A stretch of DNA of 64,000 nucleotides from Mycobacterium sp. D16R12. GTDB lineage: Bacteria; Actinomycetota; Actinomycetes; Mycobacteriales; Mycobacteriaceae. The stretch lies in assembly GCF_002013465.1 (NCBI RefSeq), contig NZ_MAFC01000002.1:372001-436000 (forward strand). Reading direction: 5' to 3'. The notes below the pieces were generated by a model. That model was given only the letters and a program-made list of their open reading frames with translations, was not told the DNA's origin and did no database searches. Of this stretch, positions 28,996-40,042 are shown one piece after another. How positions within the stretch are numbered: position 1 is the first letter of the stretch; each line of letters begins with the position of its first letter. A program made the position numbers and the translations under genes.

Positions 28996-31362
28996 TCAGG
29001 CGGCGCTGGTCACCCGATAGACGTCGTAGACGCCCTCGACATTGCGCACCACGTTGAGAACGTGTCCCAGATGCTTCGGGTCGCCCATCTCAAAGGTGAA
29101 GCGGCTGATGGCCACTCGATCATTCGACGTGGTCACCGAAGCAGACAGGATGTTCACCCGCTCATCGGCCAGGGCACGGGTCACATCGGAGAGCAGCCGG
29201 TGCCGGTCCAGCGCCTCGACCTGGATGGCGACCAGGAAAACCGAGGACGCCGACGGCGCCCAATGCACTTCGATGATCCGTTCCGATTGCTGCTGAAGGG
29301 ATTCGGCGTTGGTGCAGTCGGTGCGGTGCACGCTCACTCCGCCGCCACGGGTGACAAACCCGAGGATCTGGTCACCCGGCACCGGCGTACAACATTTCGC
29401 GAGCTTGGTCAGCACGCCCGGCGCTCCCGGCACCGCTACGCCGACATCATCGGAGCGTCGCTGCCGGATGGGCATCGTCGACGGGGTGGAGCGCTCGGCC
29501 AGTTCCTCCTCGGCGCTGTCCACACCTCCGAGTTGGGCAACCAACCGCTGCACCACGTGCCGTGCCGAGACATGTCCCTCGCCCACCGCGGTGTACAGCT
29601 GTGAGGTGTCCTGATAGCGCAGCTCACGGGCCAGCGAGGCCATGCCCTCGCCGTTGACCAACCGCTGCAACGGAAGTCCACCACGGCGCACCTCGCGCGC
29701 AATGGCGTCCTTACCGGCTTCGAGAGCCTCCTCGCGGCGCTCCTTGGCGAACCACTGCCGGATCTTCGCCTTCGCGCGCGGAGACACCACAAAGGTCTGC
29801 CAATCACGCGAGGGACCTGCGGTGGCAGCCTTGGAAGTGAAAACCTCGACCACTTCGCCGTTTTCGAGCTTGCGCTCCAGCGCCACCAACCGGCCGTTGA
29901 CGCGCGCGCCGATACAGCGGTGACCTACCTCGGTATGCACGGCATACGCGAAGTCGACAGGGGTCGATCCGGCGGGCAACGTGATGACATCGCCCTTGGG
30001 TGTGAAGACGAAGATCTCCTGCACCGCCAGGTCGTAGCGCAGCGACTCCAGGAACTCTCCGGGGTCGGCGGCCTCCCGCTGCCAGTCGAGCAGCTGGCGC
30101 ATCCACGCCATATCGTCGATTTCGGCGGCGGCATGGTTGGGCGGAACGCTATTGCGGCCCTTGGCTTCCTTGTACCGCCAGTGCGCGGCAATACCGTACT
30201 CGGCGGTGCGGTGCATGTCGCGGGTGCGGATCTGCACCTCCAGCGGCTTGCCCTCGGGGCCGACCACGGTGGTGTGCAAGGACTGATAGACACCGAACCG
30301 CGGTTGGGCGATGTAGTCCTTGAATCGGCCGGCCATCGGCTGCCAGAGCGAGTGCACCACGCCCACAGCGGCGTAACAGTCACGAATCTCATCACACAGA
30401 ATCCGGACGCCCACCAAGTCGTGGATGTCGTCAAAGTCGCGGCCCTTGACGATCATCTTCTGATAGATCGACCAGTAGTGCTTGGGGCGGCCCTCGACGG
30501 TGGCGCCGATACGCGAACCGTTCAGGGTGGCAACTATTTCCGCTCGCACCTTGGCCAGGTAGGTATCGCGTGAGGGCGCCCGGTCGGCGACCAGTCGCAC
30601 GATCTCCTCGTATTTTTTGGGGTGCAGGATCGCGAAGGACAGGTCTTCGAGCTCCCACTTGACCGTGGCCATACCCAGACGGTGTGCTAGTGGCGCAATC
30701 ACTTCGAGCGTCTCACGGGCCTTACGCGCCTGCTTCTCCGGCGGCAGGAACCGCATGGTGCGCATGTTGTGCAGCCGGTCGGCGACCTTGATCACCAGCA
30801 CCCGAGGGTCGCGCGCCATGGCGATGATCATCTTGCGGATGGTCTCGCCCTCGGCGGCGTTGCCCAACACCACCTTGTCGAGCTTGGTCACGCCGTCGAC
30901 CAGGTGGGCCACCTCGGTACCGAATTCGGTGGTCAGCTGCTCCAGGCTGTAGCCGGTGTCCTCGACTGTGTCGTGCAGGATCGCGGCCACCAGAGTGGTG
31001 GTGTCCATACCGAGCTCGGCCAGAATGTTCGCCACGGCGATCGGATGGGTGATGTAGGGATCACCAGACTTACGAAACTGCTCGGCATGCCGGCTCTCGG
31101 CTACCTCGTACGCGCGCTGCAACACCACGCGATCGGCCTTGGGGTAGAACTCGCGATGGACGGCCATCAGCGGCTCGAGTACGGGGCTCACGGCGCCGCG
31201 CTGTGCGGTCATCCGGCGGGCCAGCCGGGCCCGCACGCGGCGCGACGCACTCATGGTGCCGCTGATCCGCAGGGAGTCCGCGCTCGGTGCCGTCTGATCG
31301 CTCACGGCAGGCGGAGATTCGACCGCGACCTGATTCTCGCTCGGTACCTGCTCGTCAGCCAC
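28996..31362 (-). CDS. relA: Bifunctional (p)ppGpp synthetase/hydrolase
   Basis: A 788-residue long RelA/SpoT homologue (Rv2583c). Domains in order: HD hydrolase (HPIAVANIL and [10 protein letters not shown], about 105-250), synthetase (about 300-440, with [13 protein letters not shown] and the [13 protein letters not shown] strand), TGS (about 470-530, [20 protein letters not shown]), a linking helical region, and a C-terminal ACT domain. HD residues are intact, so both making and degrading the stringent-response alarmone are expected. Cytoplasmic, ribosome-linked. It lies 29 bases after apt in the minus-strand run from secD. Confidence 0.98.
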   Translation of the reverse strand: MADEQVPSENQVAVESPPAVSDQTAPSADSLRISGTMSASRRVRARLARRMTAQRGAVSPVLEPLMAVHREFYPKADRVVLQRAYEVAESRHAEQFRKSGDPYITHPIAVANILAELGMDTTTLVAAILHDTVEDTGYSLEQLTTEFGTEVAHLVDGVTKLDKVVLGNAAEGETIRKMIIAMARDPRVLVIKVADRLHNMRTMRFLPPEKQARKARETLEVIAPLAHRLGMATVKWELEDLSFAILHPKKYEEIVRLVADRAPSRDTYLAKVRAEIVATLNGSRIGATVEGRPKHYWSIYQKMIVKGRDFDDIHDLVGVRILCDEIRDCYAAVGVVHSLWQPMAGRFKDYIAQPRFGVYQSLHTTVVGPEGKPLEVQIRTRDMHRTAEYGIAAHWRYKEAKGRNSVPPNHAAAEIDDMAWMRQLLDWQREAADPGEFLESLRYDLAVQEIFVFTPKGDVITLPAGSTPVDFAYAVHTEVGHRCIGARVNGRLVALERKLENGEVVEVFTSKAATAGPSRDWQTFVVSPRAKAKIRQWFAKERREEALEAGKDAIAREVRRGGLPLQRLVNGEGMASLARELRYQDTSQLYTAVGEGHVSARHVVQRLVAQLGGVDSAEEELAERSTPSTMPIRQRRSDDVGVAVPGAPGVLTKLAKCCTPVPGDQILGFVTRGGGVSVHRTDCTNAESLQQQSERIIEVHWAPSASSVFLVAIQVEALDRHRLLSDVTRALADERVNILSASVTTSNDRVAISRFTFEMGDPKHLGHVLNVVRNVEGVYDVYRVTSAA

Positions 31363-31391
31363 GGTTCACCTCCTGCCGCCTAGATTATCCC

Positions 31392-31925
31392 TCAGATCAC
31401 ACGCAGCGCAGTTAATGGCAGCGGCGCCACGGCCGCACGGCCGCCCAGATCGGACAGTTCCAGAACTACACCCGCGCTGATCACGTCCGCACCCGCGGCG
31501 CGCAAGAGTTTGATGGTTGCCGCCAGTGTTCCTCCGGTGGCCAGCACATCATCGATGACCGCCACGCGATGACCGGTCAGATCCACGCCATCGGCAGGAA
31601 TCTCCAACGCCGCGGTGCCGTACTCGAGTTGATAGGTCTGAGCATGTACGGGCGGTGGCAGCTTTCCCGCCTTGCGCACGGCCAGCACACCGACGCCGAG
31701 CCGAATCGCCACGGCAGCCCCCAACAGGAAGCCGCGCGCATCGATACCCGCGATCAGCGTTGCCCCTGCCGACGCCTCCCCCAACGCATCGGTGACCCGT
31801 GACAAGCCCTCGGCGTCCGCGAACAGCGGCGTCAAGTCCTTGAACTGCACCCCGGGCTCGGGAAAGTCGGGGACCTTACGAGTCAGCCTGTCGATGAGCG
31901 CTGTGACAGCGTCCGCGGATGTCAC
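31392..31925 (-). CDS. apt: Adenine phosphoribosyltransferase
   Basis: A 177-residue type I phosphoribosyltransferase that salvages adenine to AMP. The PRPP-binding motif VAVIDDVLATGGT and the substrate loop AGIDARGFLLG are present. The GTG at 31925 overlaps the stop of the lipoprotein gene as GTGA; upstream in-frame extension lies inside that gene and is rejected. Corresponds to Rv2584c, between dppE-like lipoprotein and relA. Confidence 0.94.
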   Translation of the reverse strand: MTSADAVTALIDRLTRKVPDFPEPGVQFKDLTPLFADAEGLSRVTDALGEASAGATLIAGIDARGFLLGAAVAIRLGVGVLAVRKAGKLPPPVHAQTYQLEYGTAALEIPADGVDLTGHRVAVIDDVLATGGTLAATIKLLRAAGADVISAGVVLELSDLGGRAAVAPLPLTALRVI

Positions 31926-33598
31926 GCCGGCAACACCCAACGATCCATGTTCCAACCTGCACCCCACCGGGTGACGGTCGGCGTGGCGGCGTACATCGAC
32001 TTCGGTGCGATCAGCACGCGTGGCTGCCGGTACAGCGGCAGCGTCGGCAGGTCGTTCCACAGGATCGCCGACGCGTCACCGAGTAGCCGGCTCTGGTCTC
32101 TGGCGTTGGTGGTCACCGCCAGCGCCGCGATGATCCCGTCGATCTGACCGTTGGCGTAGTTCGCCGGGTTCTTGCCTTCACGTGACCGCAGGGCGTACGC
32201 ATCCATGAGCCATGAACCGGTCGACCCGCTTCCAGGAGCTCCGCCGATCGAGCTGAGGAGCGCATCAACCTGATTGTCCCGCAACGAGTGTGGCCCAACC
32301 TCAGGCGAACTGACGTCCTGCACGGTGATCCTGGCGGCCGCACAGGCCTGCGCCATAGCGGACACGATGGCCGCACGGCGCGGGTTCGGCGCCTGGTATC
32401 CCACCCGGACGGTCAACGGACGGTTGGCCACCGCGGCACGGGCCGCGACCGGGTCCGAATGCATGAACCGTCCCGCCTCGGCGGCGGCCTCCACCGATGC
32501 GAACGAGTCTCCGATGCTGGTATCCAGCCGGGCGTTCATCACCGGCGCTCCGGCGATTCCCGCGATGGCGTCACGCGGCGTGCACAAGGCGACCGCACGG
32601 CGCACGTCGGGAGCTCCAACCGAACCTCCAGCGCCGAAGATGAGTTGTTCCACCCCCGAACCGGGTTCCTCGGTACGCGCGAATCCGTCAGGGGCGGTGA
32701 GTGTCCCGGCCGATCCGGCGGCGACGTCGACAACCTCCAGATCGCCATCGGACAGCCGTTTTTGCACATCGATGCCGCTGGGCCACACCGTGACCCGCTT
32801 GGTCACCGGCGGGCTCCCCCACCACTTGTCATTGGCGACCAGCACGACCGATCCGTCGTCGTTGTACCCATCGAGCTTGTACGGCCCCGAGGACGGGAAC
32901 TTCGAGAGATCCAGATCGGAGCCGAAGTTCCATTGGTTGTTCCAAAAATCGGCGATCTTCTGCAGCGCCGGAACGTCATTGGCGGCGATGGCACCGATCA
33001 GGTCGATGCCCCCGCCGACCTTGTCGGCGACCACATGCCACGGCAACATCGTGGTGGCGGCGAACAACTGGGTCCAGTCCGTGAAGGCGCGATCCGGCGC
33101 GAAGGTGACCCGCGCGGTCTTCTGCCCCGGCTTGCAATCGATGGTGGAGATATCGGCGTATCCCGCCGTGCTGGCTGCGTCAAAATCGGGCAGCCTGCCG
33201 GATTGCGCGAACCAGGCCAGCACCATGTCTTCACAGGTCACCGGCTTGCCGTCGGAGTAGACGGCCTTCTCATTGATGCTGTAGTCGAGCACCAGCGGAA
33301 TACGGCCGACGACCTCGACGGTGCCGAAGTCGTGGTCAGCGATGACCTGGCCGTCAGGTCCGTGGAAGCCGAAACCGGTGAGTACACGATTGAATGCCTG
33401 CGCCCCGGCCGAGGCGTTCCCCGCGACGCTGTTCACGTTGTACGTCGTCAAGCGGCCATCGACGGCATAGTCGAGCGTTTTCGCCGCCGAGGTCCAACAC
33501 GAGGTCAACAATCCCGCCGCGAGCAGCATCGTGGTCGCGACGGCGCCGATTCGCGCGATCCGTCTTCCCCCGGTCCGTGCTGGGCCTCGTGAAACCAT
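31922..33598 (-). CDS. ABC transporter substrate-binding lipoprotein, family 5 (Rv2585c type)
   Basis: A 558-residue peptide-type solute-binding lipoprotein. The signal peptide ends in a lipobox (LLTSC, Cys about 34), so it should be lipidated and anchored outside the membrane. The body has the extended family 5 fold: SINEKAVYSDGKPVTCEDMVLAW and the late YRQPRVLIAPK segment. No permease or ATPase gene is adjacent, as in M. tuberculosis Rv2585c. It overlaps secF by one base (TGATG) and apt by four, so it is cotranscribed with secretion and stringent-response genes. Ligand unknown. Confidence 0.9.
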   Translation of the reverse strand: MVSRGPARTGGRRIARIGAVATTMLLAAGLLTSCWTSAAKTLDYAVDGRLTTYNVNSVAGNASAGAQAFNRVLTGFGFHGPDGQVIADHDFGTVEVVGRIPLVLDYSINEKAVYSDGKPVTCEDMVLAWFAQSGRLPDFDAASTAGYADISTIDCKPGQKTARVTFAPDRAFTDWTQLFAATTMLPWHVVADKVGGGIDLIGAIAANDVPALQKIADFWNNQWNFGSDLDLSKFPSSGPYKLDGYNDDGSVVLVANDKWWGSPPVTKRVTVWPSGIDVQKRLSDGDLEVVDVAAGSAGTLTAPDGFARTEEPGSGVEQLIFGAGGSVGAPDVRRAVALCTPRDAIAGIAGAPVMNARLDTSIGDSFASVEAAAEAGRFMHSDPVAARAAVANRPLTVRVGYQAPNPRRAAIVSAMAQACAAARITVQDVSSPEVGPHSLRDNQVDALLSSIGGAPGSGSTGSWLMDAYALRSREGKNPANYANGQIDGIIAALAVTTNARDQSRLLGDASAILWNDLPTLPLYRQPRVLIAPKSMYAATPTVTRWGAGWNMDRWVLPA

Positions 33599-34839
33599 CA
33601 GCGCCGCCGTACGTTTCGCTTACCTTGAGGGCGGGCACCGGGCTTGGGTTTCGCGGGACGTACCTCGGTTGTGGTGACATCGGATGCTTCCGATGTCACC
33701 GCCTTGACGGCCTTGGTTCCCGAACCGGTGTCTGCCAGGGGCGCGGCGTCGGGCTTGCGGCGACTCAGCACCTTCTTGGTATGGCTCGCCACCAGCTCCG
33801 TGCGCTCACGCAGTGCCACCAGCAGCGGGGTCGCGAAGAAGATCGACGAGTACGTGCCCACCAGAATGCCGACAAGCTGAACCAGCGCAAGGTCCTTCAG
33901 CGTGCCCACACCCAGCAGCCAGATGGCCACCACGATGAGCGAGAGCACCGGGATCACCGAGATGAGGCTGGTGTTGATCGAGCGCATGAAGGTCTGGTTC
34001 ACGGCCAGGTTGGCATGTTCGGCGAAGGTGCGTCGCGAGGTGTGCTGGAACCCGTGCGTATTCTCCTCGACCTTGTCGAACACGATCACGGTGTCGTACA
34101 AGGAGAATCCGAGGATGGTGAGCAGACCAATCACAGTCGCCGGGGTGACCTCGAAGCCCACCAGTGAGTACACACCCGCGGTAATCACCAGGTCGAAGAC
34201 CAGTGCGGCCAGTGCGGCCAGCGCCATGTAGCGCTCGTAGCGCACAGCGATGTAGATGCCGGCCAGCACAAGGAACACGATGAGCGCGAGAATCGCCTTG
34301 TGGGTGATCTGTCCGCCCCAGGTCTCGGATACGTCCGAGTCGCTGATGGCGTTGATGGAGGGCTTGCCGTCAGCCCCCTTGGGTCCAAACCTGTCGAAGA
34401 GCGCCTTGTGGAGCTTTGCAGACTGTTCGCTGTCGAGCTTCTCGGTACGAATCTGAATCGAGGCCGAGTCGCCGGTTCCGGTGACCACGATCGATTCCGC
34501 ATCGTGGCCGAGCGCCTGACTGAAGACGTCCTCGGTCTGCTGAACGGTCGCCTCGCCCTTCGGGAACCACACCTTGGTGCCGCCCTCGAAGTCGATACCG
34601 AAGACGAATCCCTTGATCGCGATCGAGAGGATCGCGACGACCATGAACGCGCCACTGATCCCGAACCACAACGTGCGCTTGCCGACGACGTCGACGGCAC
34701 CGGTTCCGGTGTACAGGCGATAGAGGAATCCGTGTTCTGGTGCCGCACTGGTGGTCTCGACCGCCGTCGACGTGACTTCCTCCGCGGCGCTCTTGTCGGT
34801 GCCGTTGCCGTTGCTCACCGTGTCGTTGCTGGTGCTCAT
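33598..34839 (-). CDS. secF: Protein translocase subunit SecF
   Basis: A 413-residue membrane protein with six predicted helices and a large exported loop between helices 1 and 2. The signature [12 protein letters not shown] follows helix 1, and the later helices include [22 protein letters not shown] and [16 protein letters not shown]. With SecD it uses proton motive force to help proteins leave the SecYEG channel. A charged, Ala/Thr/Pro-rich C-terminal tail of about 80 residues is seen. It overlaps secD as ATGA. Confidence 0.97.
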   Translation of the reverse strand: MSTSNDTVSNGNGTDKSAAEEVTSTAVETTSAAPEHGFLYRLYTGTGAVDVVGKRTLWFGISGAFMVVAILSIAIKGFVFGIDFEGGTKVWFPKGEATVQQTEDVFSQALGHDAESIVVTGTGDSASIQIRTEKLDSEQSAKLHKALFDRFGPKGADGKPSINAISDSDVSETWGGQITHKAILALIVFLVLAGIYIAVRYERYMALAALAALVFDLVITAGVYSLVGFEVTPATVIGLLTILGFSLYDTVIVFDKVEENTHGFQHTSRRTFAEHANLAVNQTFMRSINTSLISVIPVLSLIVVAIWLLGVGTLKDLALVQLVGILVGTYSSIFFATPLLVALRERTELVASHTKKVLSRRKPDAAPLADTGSGTKAVKAVTSEASDVTTTEVRPAKPKPGARPQGKRNVRRR

Positions 34840-36569
34840 GCGTGTGCTGCCGCCTTACGTTCGCGGGCAATCTGCTGAACCGCGCCGAGCCCGTTGTACA
34901 CGGGCTTGGACAGGGTGGCGGACTTCGAGGACAGGTAGACAAGCGGCCACGTCACCAAGAACACCACCACGACGTCGAGGACGGTGGTCAGTCCGAGGGT
35001 GAACGCGAAACCCTTCACCTGCCCGATGGCCAGGATGTAGAGCACCACGGCGGCCAGCAGAGTGACCGCGTTGCCGGAAAGGATCGTCTTACGGGCGCGT
35101 GCCCAACCGCGCGGCACCGCCGAACGGTACGAACGACCTTCTCGTATCTCATCTTTGATGCGTTCGAAGAACACCACGAAGGAGTCCGCGGTGGTGCCGA
35201 TACCGATGATCAGACCGGCAATACCCGCCAGGTCCAGCGTGTATGAGATGTATCTGCCCAGCAGGACCAGGATCGCGAAGACCATGGCGCCAGAGGCCAC
35301 CAGAGACAGCGCGGTGAGCACACCGAGTGCGCGGTAGTAGAGCAGCGAGTACAGCAGCACGATCGCCAAACCGATGGCGCCCGCGATCAAGCCGGCCTTC
35401 AGCGATGTCAATCCGAGTGTCGCCGAAACAGTTTGGGCATCCGAGGACTCGAAGGACAGCGGCAGCGAGCCGTACTTGAGCGCCGCCGCGAGCTGCTTGG
35501 CCGAGTCGGAGGTGAACTGTCCGCTGATCTCGGTCTTACCGCCGGGAATCGGTTCGCGGATGGCCGGTGCACTGATCACCTTGGAGTCCAATGTGAACGC
35601 GGTTTGGGTGCCCTGCTGCCAATGCGCAGAGGTGTATTCCGCCCAGACCTTGGCGCCGGTCGGCTTGAATTCCATGCTGACCACATAGATGCCGCGCTGC
35701 TGGTCGAGTCCCGAGCTGGCGTCCTTGATCTCCTCGCCGCTGATGATCGACTTGTCCAGCAGGTAGGCGGCCTTGCCACCTTGGCTGTCATCACCACAGG
35801 TGACCAACGGCAGGTTCGGGTCGTCGTTACCGGCCAGCGGGTCGTCGGCGTCATAGCAGCGGGAAGCCTGAACCTGAAGGGCCAGCATCTGAATCCGCGG
35901 GTCCTCGCTCTGCCTGATCTGCTTCTCGAAGTCGATCAGCTGCTTGCGCTCCTCACCGCTGCCCGGCTTCGGCGGCAGATCGGTGGCAGGAGCGGCAGGC
36001 GGCGTCGCCGGAGCAGGTGGCGGAGGCGGAGGCGTGGTGGTTTGCGCCGGATAGGGCCGCGGCTGCGGTTTCGGCGAGGGTGCGGCGGGTGCCGGCTTTC
36101 CTGCGCCGGGCTCCGGGGGCGTCGCCTCTTGCCCAGCGCCGGGCTGGCCGCCCTGGGGGGCCCCAGCCTGGGGATTCTCCTTGGGCTGCGCAGGCACCAT
36201 CTGGACGACGGGCCGGATGTAGAGCTTGGCGGTCTGGCCGAGGTTTCGGGCCTCGCTGCCGTCGTTGCCGGGCACGGTGATGACGAGGTTGTCGCCGTCG
36301 ATGATGACCTCGGATCCGGAGACACCGAGTCCGTTGACGCGGGCGTTGATGATCTCCTGCGCCTGCGTCAACGCTTCCTTCGTCGGCTTGGAACCGTCAG
36401 GGGTGCGTGCTGTCAGGGTGACGCGGGTTCCGCCCTGCAGGTCGATACCGAGCTTGGGCTTGGCGTGCTTGTCGCCGGTCAGAAACACCAGCAGATAGGC
36501 GCCGATCAGCAACACCAGGAAGGCAGCTAGATAACGCGCGGGATGCACAGGGGCCGATGGCGAGGCCAC
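34836..36569 (-). CDS. secD: Protein translocase subunit SecD
   Basis: A 577-residue membrane protein. Helix 1 is followed by [15 protein letters not shown], then the exported P1 region, and the C-terminal block of five helices with [19 protein letters not shown] and [22 protein letters not shown]. Between about residues 118 and 200 the exported region contains a long proline-, glycine- and alanine-rich low-complexity insertion, which mycobacterial SecD proteins also carry in variable length. It is part of the yajC-secD-secF-lipoprotein-apt-relA run. Confidence 0.97.
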   Translation of the reverse strand: MASPSAPVHPARYLAAFLVLLIGAYLLVFLTGDKHAKPKLGIDLQGGTRVTLTARTPDGSKPTKEALTQAQEIINARVNGLGVSGSEVIIDGDNLVITVPGNDGSEARNLGQTAKLYIRPVVQMVPAQPKENPQAGAPQGGQPGAGQEATPPEPGAGKPAPAAPSPKPQPRPYPAQTTTPPPPPPAPATPPAAPATDLPPKPGSGEERKQLIDFEKQIRQSEDPRIQMLALQVQASRCYDADDPLAGNDDPNLPLVTCGDDSQGGKAAYLLDKSIISGEEIKDASSGLDQQRGIYVVSMEFKPTGAKVWAEYTSAHWQQGTQTAFTLDSKVISAPAIREPIPGGKTEISGQFTSDSAKQLAAALKYGSLPLSFESSDAQTVSATLGLTSLKAGLIAGAIGLAIVLLYSLLYYRALGVLTALSLVASGAMVFAILVLLGRYISYTLDLAGIAGLIIGIGTTADSFVVFFERIKDEIREGRSYRSAVPRGWARARKTILSGNAVTLLAAVVLYILAIGQVKGFAFTLGLTTVLDVVVVFLVTWPLVYLSSKSATLSKPVYNGLGAVQQIARERKAAAHA

Positions 36570-36637
36570 GTGTCCGGTCTCCTTGCTTGTCGAGGGCGGG
36601 TCGGGAGGCGTTCAGGGTTGAGCAAAGGCTAAAGCCG

Positions 36638-36976
36638 CTACTCCTTGGTCAGCTCGACCCCGGTGCTCTCGACGTCGCGTGACGCCTCCTCAGCGGTGTC
36701 ATCGGTGTCCTCGGCCTCATCAACGATCTTGTCGCGGACCGCGAGCTTCATCCAGCGCGTCACAACACCCGGCGCGATCTCCAGGTCCACGGTGTCGTCG
36801 GTTACCGCGGCGATGGTGCCCTGCAGACCAGAGGTGGTGTGTACCCGGTCGCCGATCGCCAGGGAGTCGTGCAGCTCGATGGTGGCGTCGAGGGCCTTGC
36901 GCTGCCGCCGGTTCGCGAAGAAGAGGAACGCACCCATAACGAGGATGAGCGGCAAAAAGACGATGATCGATTCCAT
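36638..36976 (-). CDS. yajC: Sec translocase accessory subunit YajC
   Basis: A 112-residue protein with one N-terminal helix (about residues 4-22, IVFLPLILVMGAFLFFANRR) and a cytoplasmic domain with the family strand IAIGDRVHTTSGLQGTI-like pattern. The C-terminus is strongly acidic. It belongs to the SecDF-YajC complex. It starts 149 bases after ruvB and ends 68 bases before secD on the same strand. Confidence 0.93.
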   Translation of the reverse strand: MESIIVFLPLILVMGAFLFFANRRQRKALDATIELHDSLAIGDRVHTTSGLQGTIAAVTDDTVDLEIAPGVVTRWMKLAVRDKIVDEAEDTDDTAEEASRDVESTGVELTKE

Positions 36977-37125
36977 GGCGGCTTTCGGGATTCTTTCCGT
37001 TTGGTCTTCACGAGTTCAAGCACGGTCTGCGTGAAACGAGCACGCGACAAGTCACCAGTGTGCCATCCGACTCTGTGGAATCGACGCGAACCCCGGACCT
37101 GCGCGTCCTGGACTCAAGCGTCCTG

Positions 37126-38196
37126 TCAGTCGAACAGCCCGCCCTGCCCCAGCACTTGCGGCGGCGGGGTAAGACCCAGATGCGTCCATGCCAGCGATGT
37201 CGCCACACGTCCGCGCGGCGTGCGGGCCAGCATCCCGGCGCGCACCAGGAACGGCTCGCATACCTCTTCCACCGTGGTCGATTCCTCCGCGACCGCCACC
37301 GCCAGCGTCGACAGGCCCACCGGGCCACCGCCGAAACTGCGTGTCAGCGCCGTGAGCACCGCCCGGTCCAGGCGATCCAACCCCAGCTCGTCCACGTCGT
37401 AGACGGCCAGGGCGGCCTTGGCGACGTCTACGGTGATCACGCCGTCCGCACGTACTTCCGCATAGTCACGGACCCGGCGCAACAATCGGTTGGCGATACG
37501 CGGGGTGCCGCGCGAGCGCCGGGCGATCTCTGCCCCCGCGTCGGCTCCGAGCTCGATACCGAGGATTCCCGCCGATCGGGCGAGCACGAGCTCGAGTTCG
37601 TCGGGCTCATAGAAGTCCATGTGTGCGGTGAACCCGAACCGGTCGCGCAGCGGCCCGGTCAGCGACCCCGATCGGGTGGTCGCGCCGACCAGCGTGAACG
37701 GCGCCACTTCCAGGGGGATCGAGGTGGCGCCGGGCCCCTTGCCGACGACGATGTCGACGCGAAAGTCCTCCATCGCCAGATACAGCATCTCCTCGGCGGG
37801 CCGGGCGATGCGATGAATCTCATCGATGAAGAGCACATCGTGTTCGACGAGGTTGCTCAGCATCGCCGCCAGGTCGCCCGCCCGTTCCAGGGCCGGACCC
37901 GAAGTCACCCGCAGTGAGGAGCCCAACTCGGTGGCGATGATCATCGCCAGGGAGGTCTTGCCGAGCCCGGGCGGTCCGGACAACAGGATGTGATCCGGGG
38001 TGCTGCCGCGGTTCTTCGCGCCGGACAACACCAGCTCCAGCTGCTCACGCACCCGTGGCTGGCCGATGAACTCCCGCAGCGACTTGGGCCTGAGCCCGGC
38101 GTCGATGTCGTTTTCGCCGACCGTGAGCGCGCCGGACATCCCGGGGCCGGCATCGAAATCGTCCTCTGCGCCGTCGAGCTCGTCGAAGCTGGTCAT
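37126..38196 (-). CDS. ruvB: Holliday junction branch migration helicase RuvB
   Basis: A 356-residue AAA+ ATPase that drives branch migration. Walker A is GPPGLGKTS, Walker B ends in FIDEIHR, and the arginine-finger/sensor region [18 protein letters not shown] is intact; a C-terminal winged helix follows. The start overlaps the end of ruvA. It is the third gene of ruvC-ruvA-ruvB, which has a LexA box upstream. Confidence 0.97.
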   Translation of the reverse strand: MTSFDELDGAEDDFDAGPGMSGALTVGENDIDAGLRPKSLREFIGQPRVREQLELVLSGAKNRGSTPDHILLSGPPGLGKTSLAMIIATELGSSLRVTSGPALERAGDLAAMLSNLVEHDVLFIDEIHRIARPAEEMLYLAMEDFRVDIVVGKGPGATSIPLEVAPFTLVGATTRSGSLTGPLRDRFGFTAHMDFYEPDELELVLARSAGILGIELGADAGAEIARRSRGTPRIANRLLRRVRDYAEVRADGVITVDVAKAALAVYDVDELGLDRLDRAVLTALTRSFGGGPVGLSTLAVAVAEESTTVEEVCEPFLVRAGMLARTPRGRVATSLAWTHLGLTPPPQVLGQGGLFD

Positions 38197-38801
38197 CGTG
38201 TCTTGCCCAGTAGCGTCAGCGCCGCCCGCAACACGGTCGAGGTATCTCCGTCGGAATCATCTTGAGCCAGCACGGTATCGGTGGTCTGTTCGGCTTGCTT
38301 CGCAGCGAACCCGAGGCCGATGAGTGCCTCGACGACCTGCGTGCGCACCAGCGACGCGGTGCCGCGGCCCAGCTCGGTGGTTCCGCCCTGCGCCCCTGCT
38401 GTTGCCGCCACCTTTTCGCGTAGTTCGAGCACCAACCGCTCGGCGCCACGCTTACCGATCCCGGGAACCCGGGTCAGTGCGTTGACATCGCCATCGGCCA
38501 ACGCCTGGCGCAAGGTGGGCGCGTCGTAGACCGCGAGCGTGGCCATCGCGATCTTGGGCCCCACACCGGAGACACCGAGCAGGGTCAGAAATAGATCGCG
38601 GGCATCGGTGTCGGTGAAGCCGTACAACGTCATCGAGTCTTCGCGGACGATCATCGCGGTGATCAGCCGCACTTGAGTACCGCGCCGCAGCGTCGACAGC
38701 GTGGCCGGGGTGGCATTGACGCGATATCCGACCCCGGCGGCCTCAATCACCACATGATCGAGCGCGATGTCGATGACCTCGCCATTGACCGAAGCAATCA
38801 T
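38193..38801 (-). CDS. ruvA: Holliday junction DNA-binding protein RuvA
   Basis: A 202-residue protein. It has the N-terminal OB fold ([20 protein letters not shown]), two helix-hairpin-helix motifs ([16 protein letters not shown] and [17 protein letters not shown]), and a C-terminal domain that contacts RuvB. It binds four-way junctions as a tetramer. Overlaps both ruvC and ruvB by four bases. Confidence 0.97.
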   Translation of the reverse strand: MIASVNGEVIDIALDHVVIEAAGVGYRVNATPATLSTLRRGTQVRLITAMIVREDSMTLYGFTDTDARDLFLTLLGVSGVGPKIAMATLAVYDAPTLRQALADGDVNALTRVPGIGKRGAERLVLELREKVAATAGAQGGTTELGRGTASLVRTQVVEALIGLGFAAKQAEQTTDTVLAQDDSDGDTSTVLRAALTLLGKTR

Positions 38802-39355
38802 CGGGCTACCGCCTTCATCCGGGCCGCAAAGGCCTTCCGTTGTTTCTCCGCCGCGGCTTCCGCCTTCGCCATTCTCGCCAGCATGGGCGCACGCCAGCAG
38901 TGACAGATTGCCAGGGCCAAGGCGTCGGCGGCGTCCGCGGGCTTCGGCGCCGTCTGAAGGTTCAGGATGCGGGTGATCATTGCGGTCACCTGGGATTTAT
39001 CTGCCCGGCCGTTGCCGGTGACGGCGGCCTTGACCTCCGACGGGGTATGGAAATAGACCTCGATACCCCGTTTGGCGGCACAGAGCGCGACTATTCCGCC
39101 CGCTTGGGCGGTACCCATCACGGTCGACACGTTCTGCTGGGCGAAGACGCGCTCTATGGCGACCACGTCGGGATGATGGGTGTCCATCCAGTGTTCGACG
39201 ACCTCGCTGATCGCCAGAAGTCGTTGCGGCAGAGGCTGGTTGGCTGGAGTGCGCACGACATCGACATCCAGGGCCACCACCTTGCGACCCGAGGATGCCT
39301 CGACCATGGACAGGCCGCACCGGGTAAGCCCCGGATCGACTCCCATTACTCGCAC
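38798..39355 (-). CDS. ruvC: Crossover junction endodeoxyribonuclease RuvC
   Basis: A 185-residue resolvase. The four acidic catalytic residues are visible: Asp near the start ([11 protein letters not shown]), Glu in [12 protein letters not shown], and two Asp in [12 protein letters not shown]. It cuts Holliday junctions as a dimer. It is the first gene of the ruvCAB operon, with an SOS box 18-33 bases before its start codon. Confidence 0.97.
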   Translation of the reverse strand: MRVMGVDPGLTRCGLSMVEASSGRKVVALDVDVVRTPANQPLPQRLLAISEVVEHWMDTHHPDVVAIERVFAQQNVSTVMGTAQAGGIVALCAAKRGIEVYFHTPSEVKAAVTGNGRADKSQVTAMITRILNLQTAPKPADAADALALAICHCWRAPMLARMAKAEAAAEKQRKAFAARMKAVAR

Positions 39356-39372
39356 GTGCCAGCCCCTTGCCG

Positions 39373-39388
39373 TAGAACAGTTGTTCGA
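39373..39388. promoter_or_regulatory. LexA (SOS) box upstream of ruvCAB
   Basis: TAGAACAGTTGTTCGA agrees with the mycobacterial SOS consensus at all inner bases and differs at one outer base. It lies just before the ruvC start and should place ruvCAB under LexA, as known in M. tuberculosis. Confidence 0.78.
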
Positions 39389-39446
39389 TCAGCATATCGA
39401 GGGGTCTTGCCCATTGGGCATAGCAACACGCGAGGGCTCTGCAAAT

Positions 39447-39469
39447 GTCAACACCCGTTGGCTTAAGCT
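39447..39469 (+). promoter_or_regulatory. Operator and -10 box of the second tetR gene
   Basis: GTCAACACCCGTTGGC (39447-39462) resembles the palindrome GTCAACACTTGTTGAC found before the methyltransferase gene, with changes in the right arm. TAAGCT (39464-39469) directly follows and ends six bases before the ATG at 39476, so the start is probably leaderless and the operator overlaps the promoter. Confidence 0.55.
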
Positions 39470-39475
39470 CAGCGC

Positions 39476-40042
39476 ATGTCTACCGAACCTCGGCGATCGG
39501 ACGCCACCCGTGCGGCGATCCTCGAGGCTGCCCAGGAGCACTTCGCCGGTGTCGGGTACGAGAAGGCAACCATACGAGCCATCGCGGCAACCGCAGGCAT
39601 CGACCCGTCCCTGGTCATGCGGTACTACGGCAACAAGGCCAAGCTGTTCACCGCCGCGGCCGACTTCGACATACATTTCCCCGAGGAACTGTCCGAGATT
39701 CCGCGCGATCAGCTCGGAGCGACCTTGGTCCAGCACTTCCTCACCCAATGGGAAGCCGACGACACCATGGTCGCGCTGCTGCGGGCTGCGGTGTCCCACG
39801 AGTCCGCACGGGCACGCATGGAGGAGATCTTCAGCTGCCAGATGGTTCCGGTCATCGAATCATTGACCGCGGATCGCGCCATGGAACGCGCGGCGCTCAT
39901 CGGTACCCAAATGATCGGTTTGGCGATGTGCCGTTACGTCATCCGCCTCGGGACCGTTCCCGCGATGACGCACGAACAGATCATCGAGCTGATAGCGCCG
40001 ACGATCCAGGCCTACCTGGACTGTGACTGCGAGGCGCCTTAA
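39476..40042 (+). CDS. TetR family transcriptional regulator
   Basis: A 188-residue repressor. Helix-turn-helix at about residues 31-53 (TIRAIAATAGIDPSLVMRYYG), followed by a C-terminal domain of the TetR_C_17-like kind. It is convergent with the methyltransferase gene (stop codons share bases). The shared palindrome upstream of both genes indicates it represses itself and the methyltransferase. Absent from the M. tuberculosis backbone at this place, so it is accessory. Confidence 0.9.
   Translation: MSTEPRRSDATRAAILEAAQEHFAGVGYEKATIRAIAATAGIDPSLVMRYYGNKAKLFTAAADFDIHFPEELSEIPRDQLGATLVQHFLTQWEADDTMVALLRAAVSHESARARMEEIFSCQMVPVIESLTADRAMERAALIGTQMIGLAMCRYVIRLGTVPAMTHEQIIELIAPTIQAYLDCDCEAP

Noticed and set aside
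35433..36530. 365-codon open frame on the plus strand
   Set aside because: Antisense to secD; the repeated Arg/Gly sequence is the mirror of the SecD proline-rich part.
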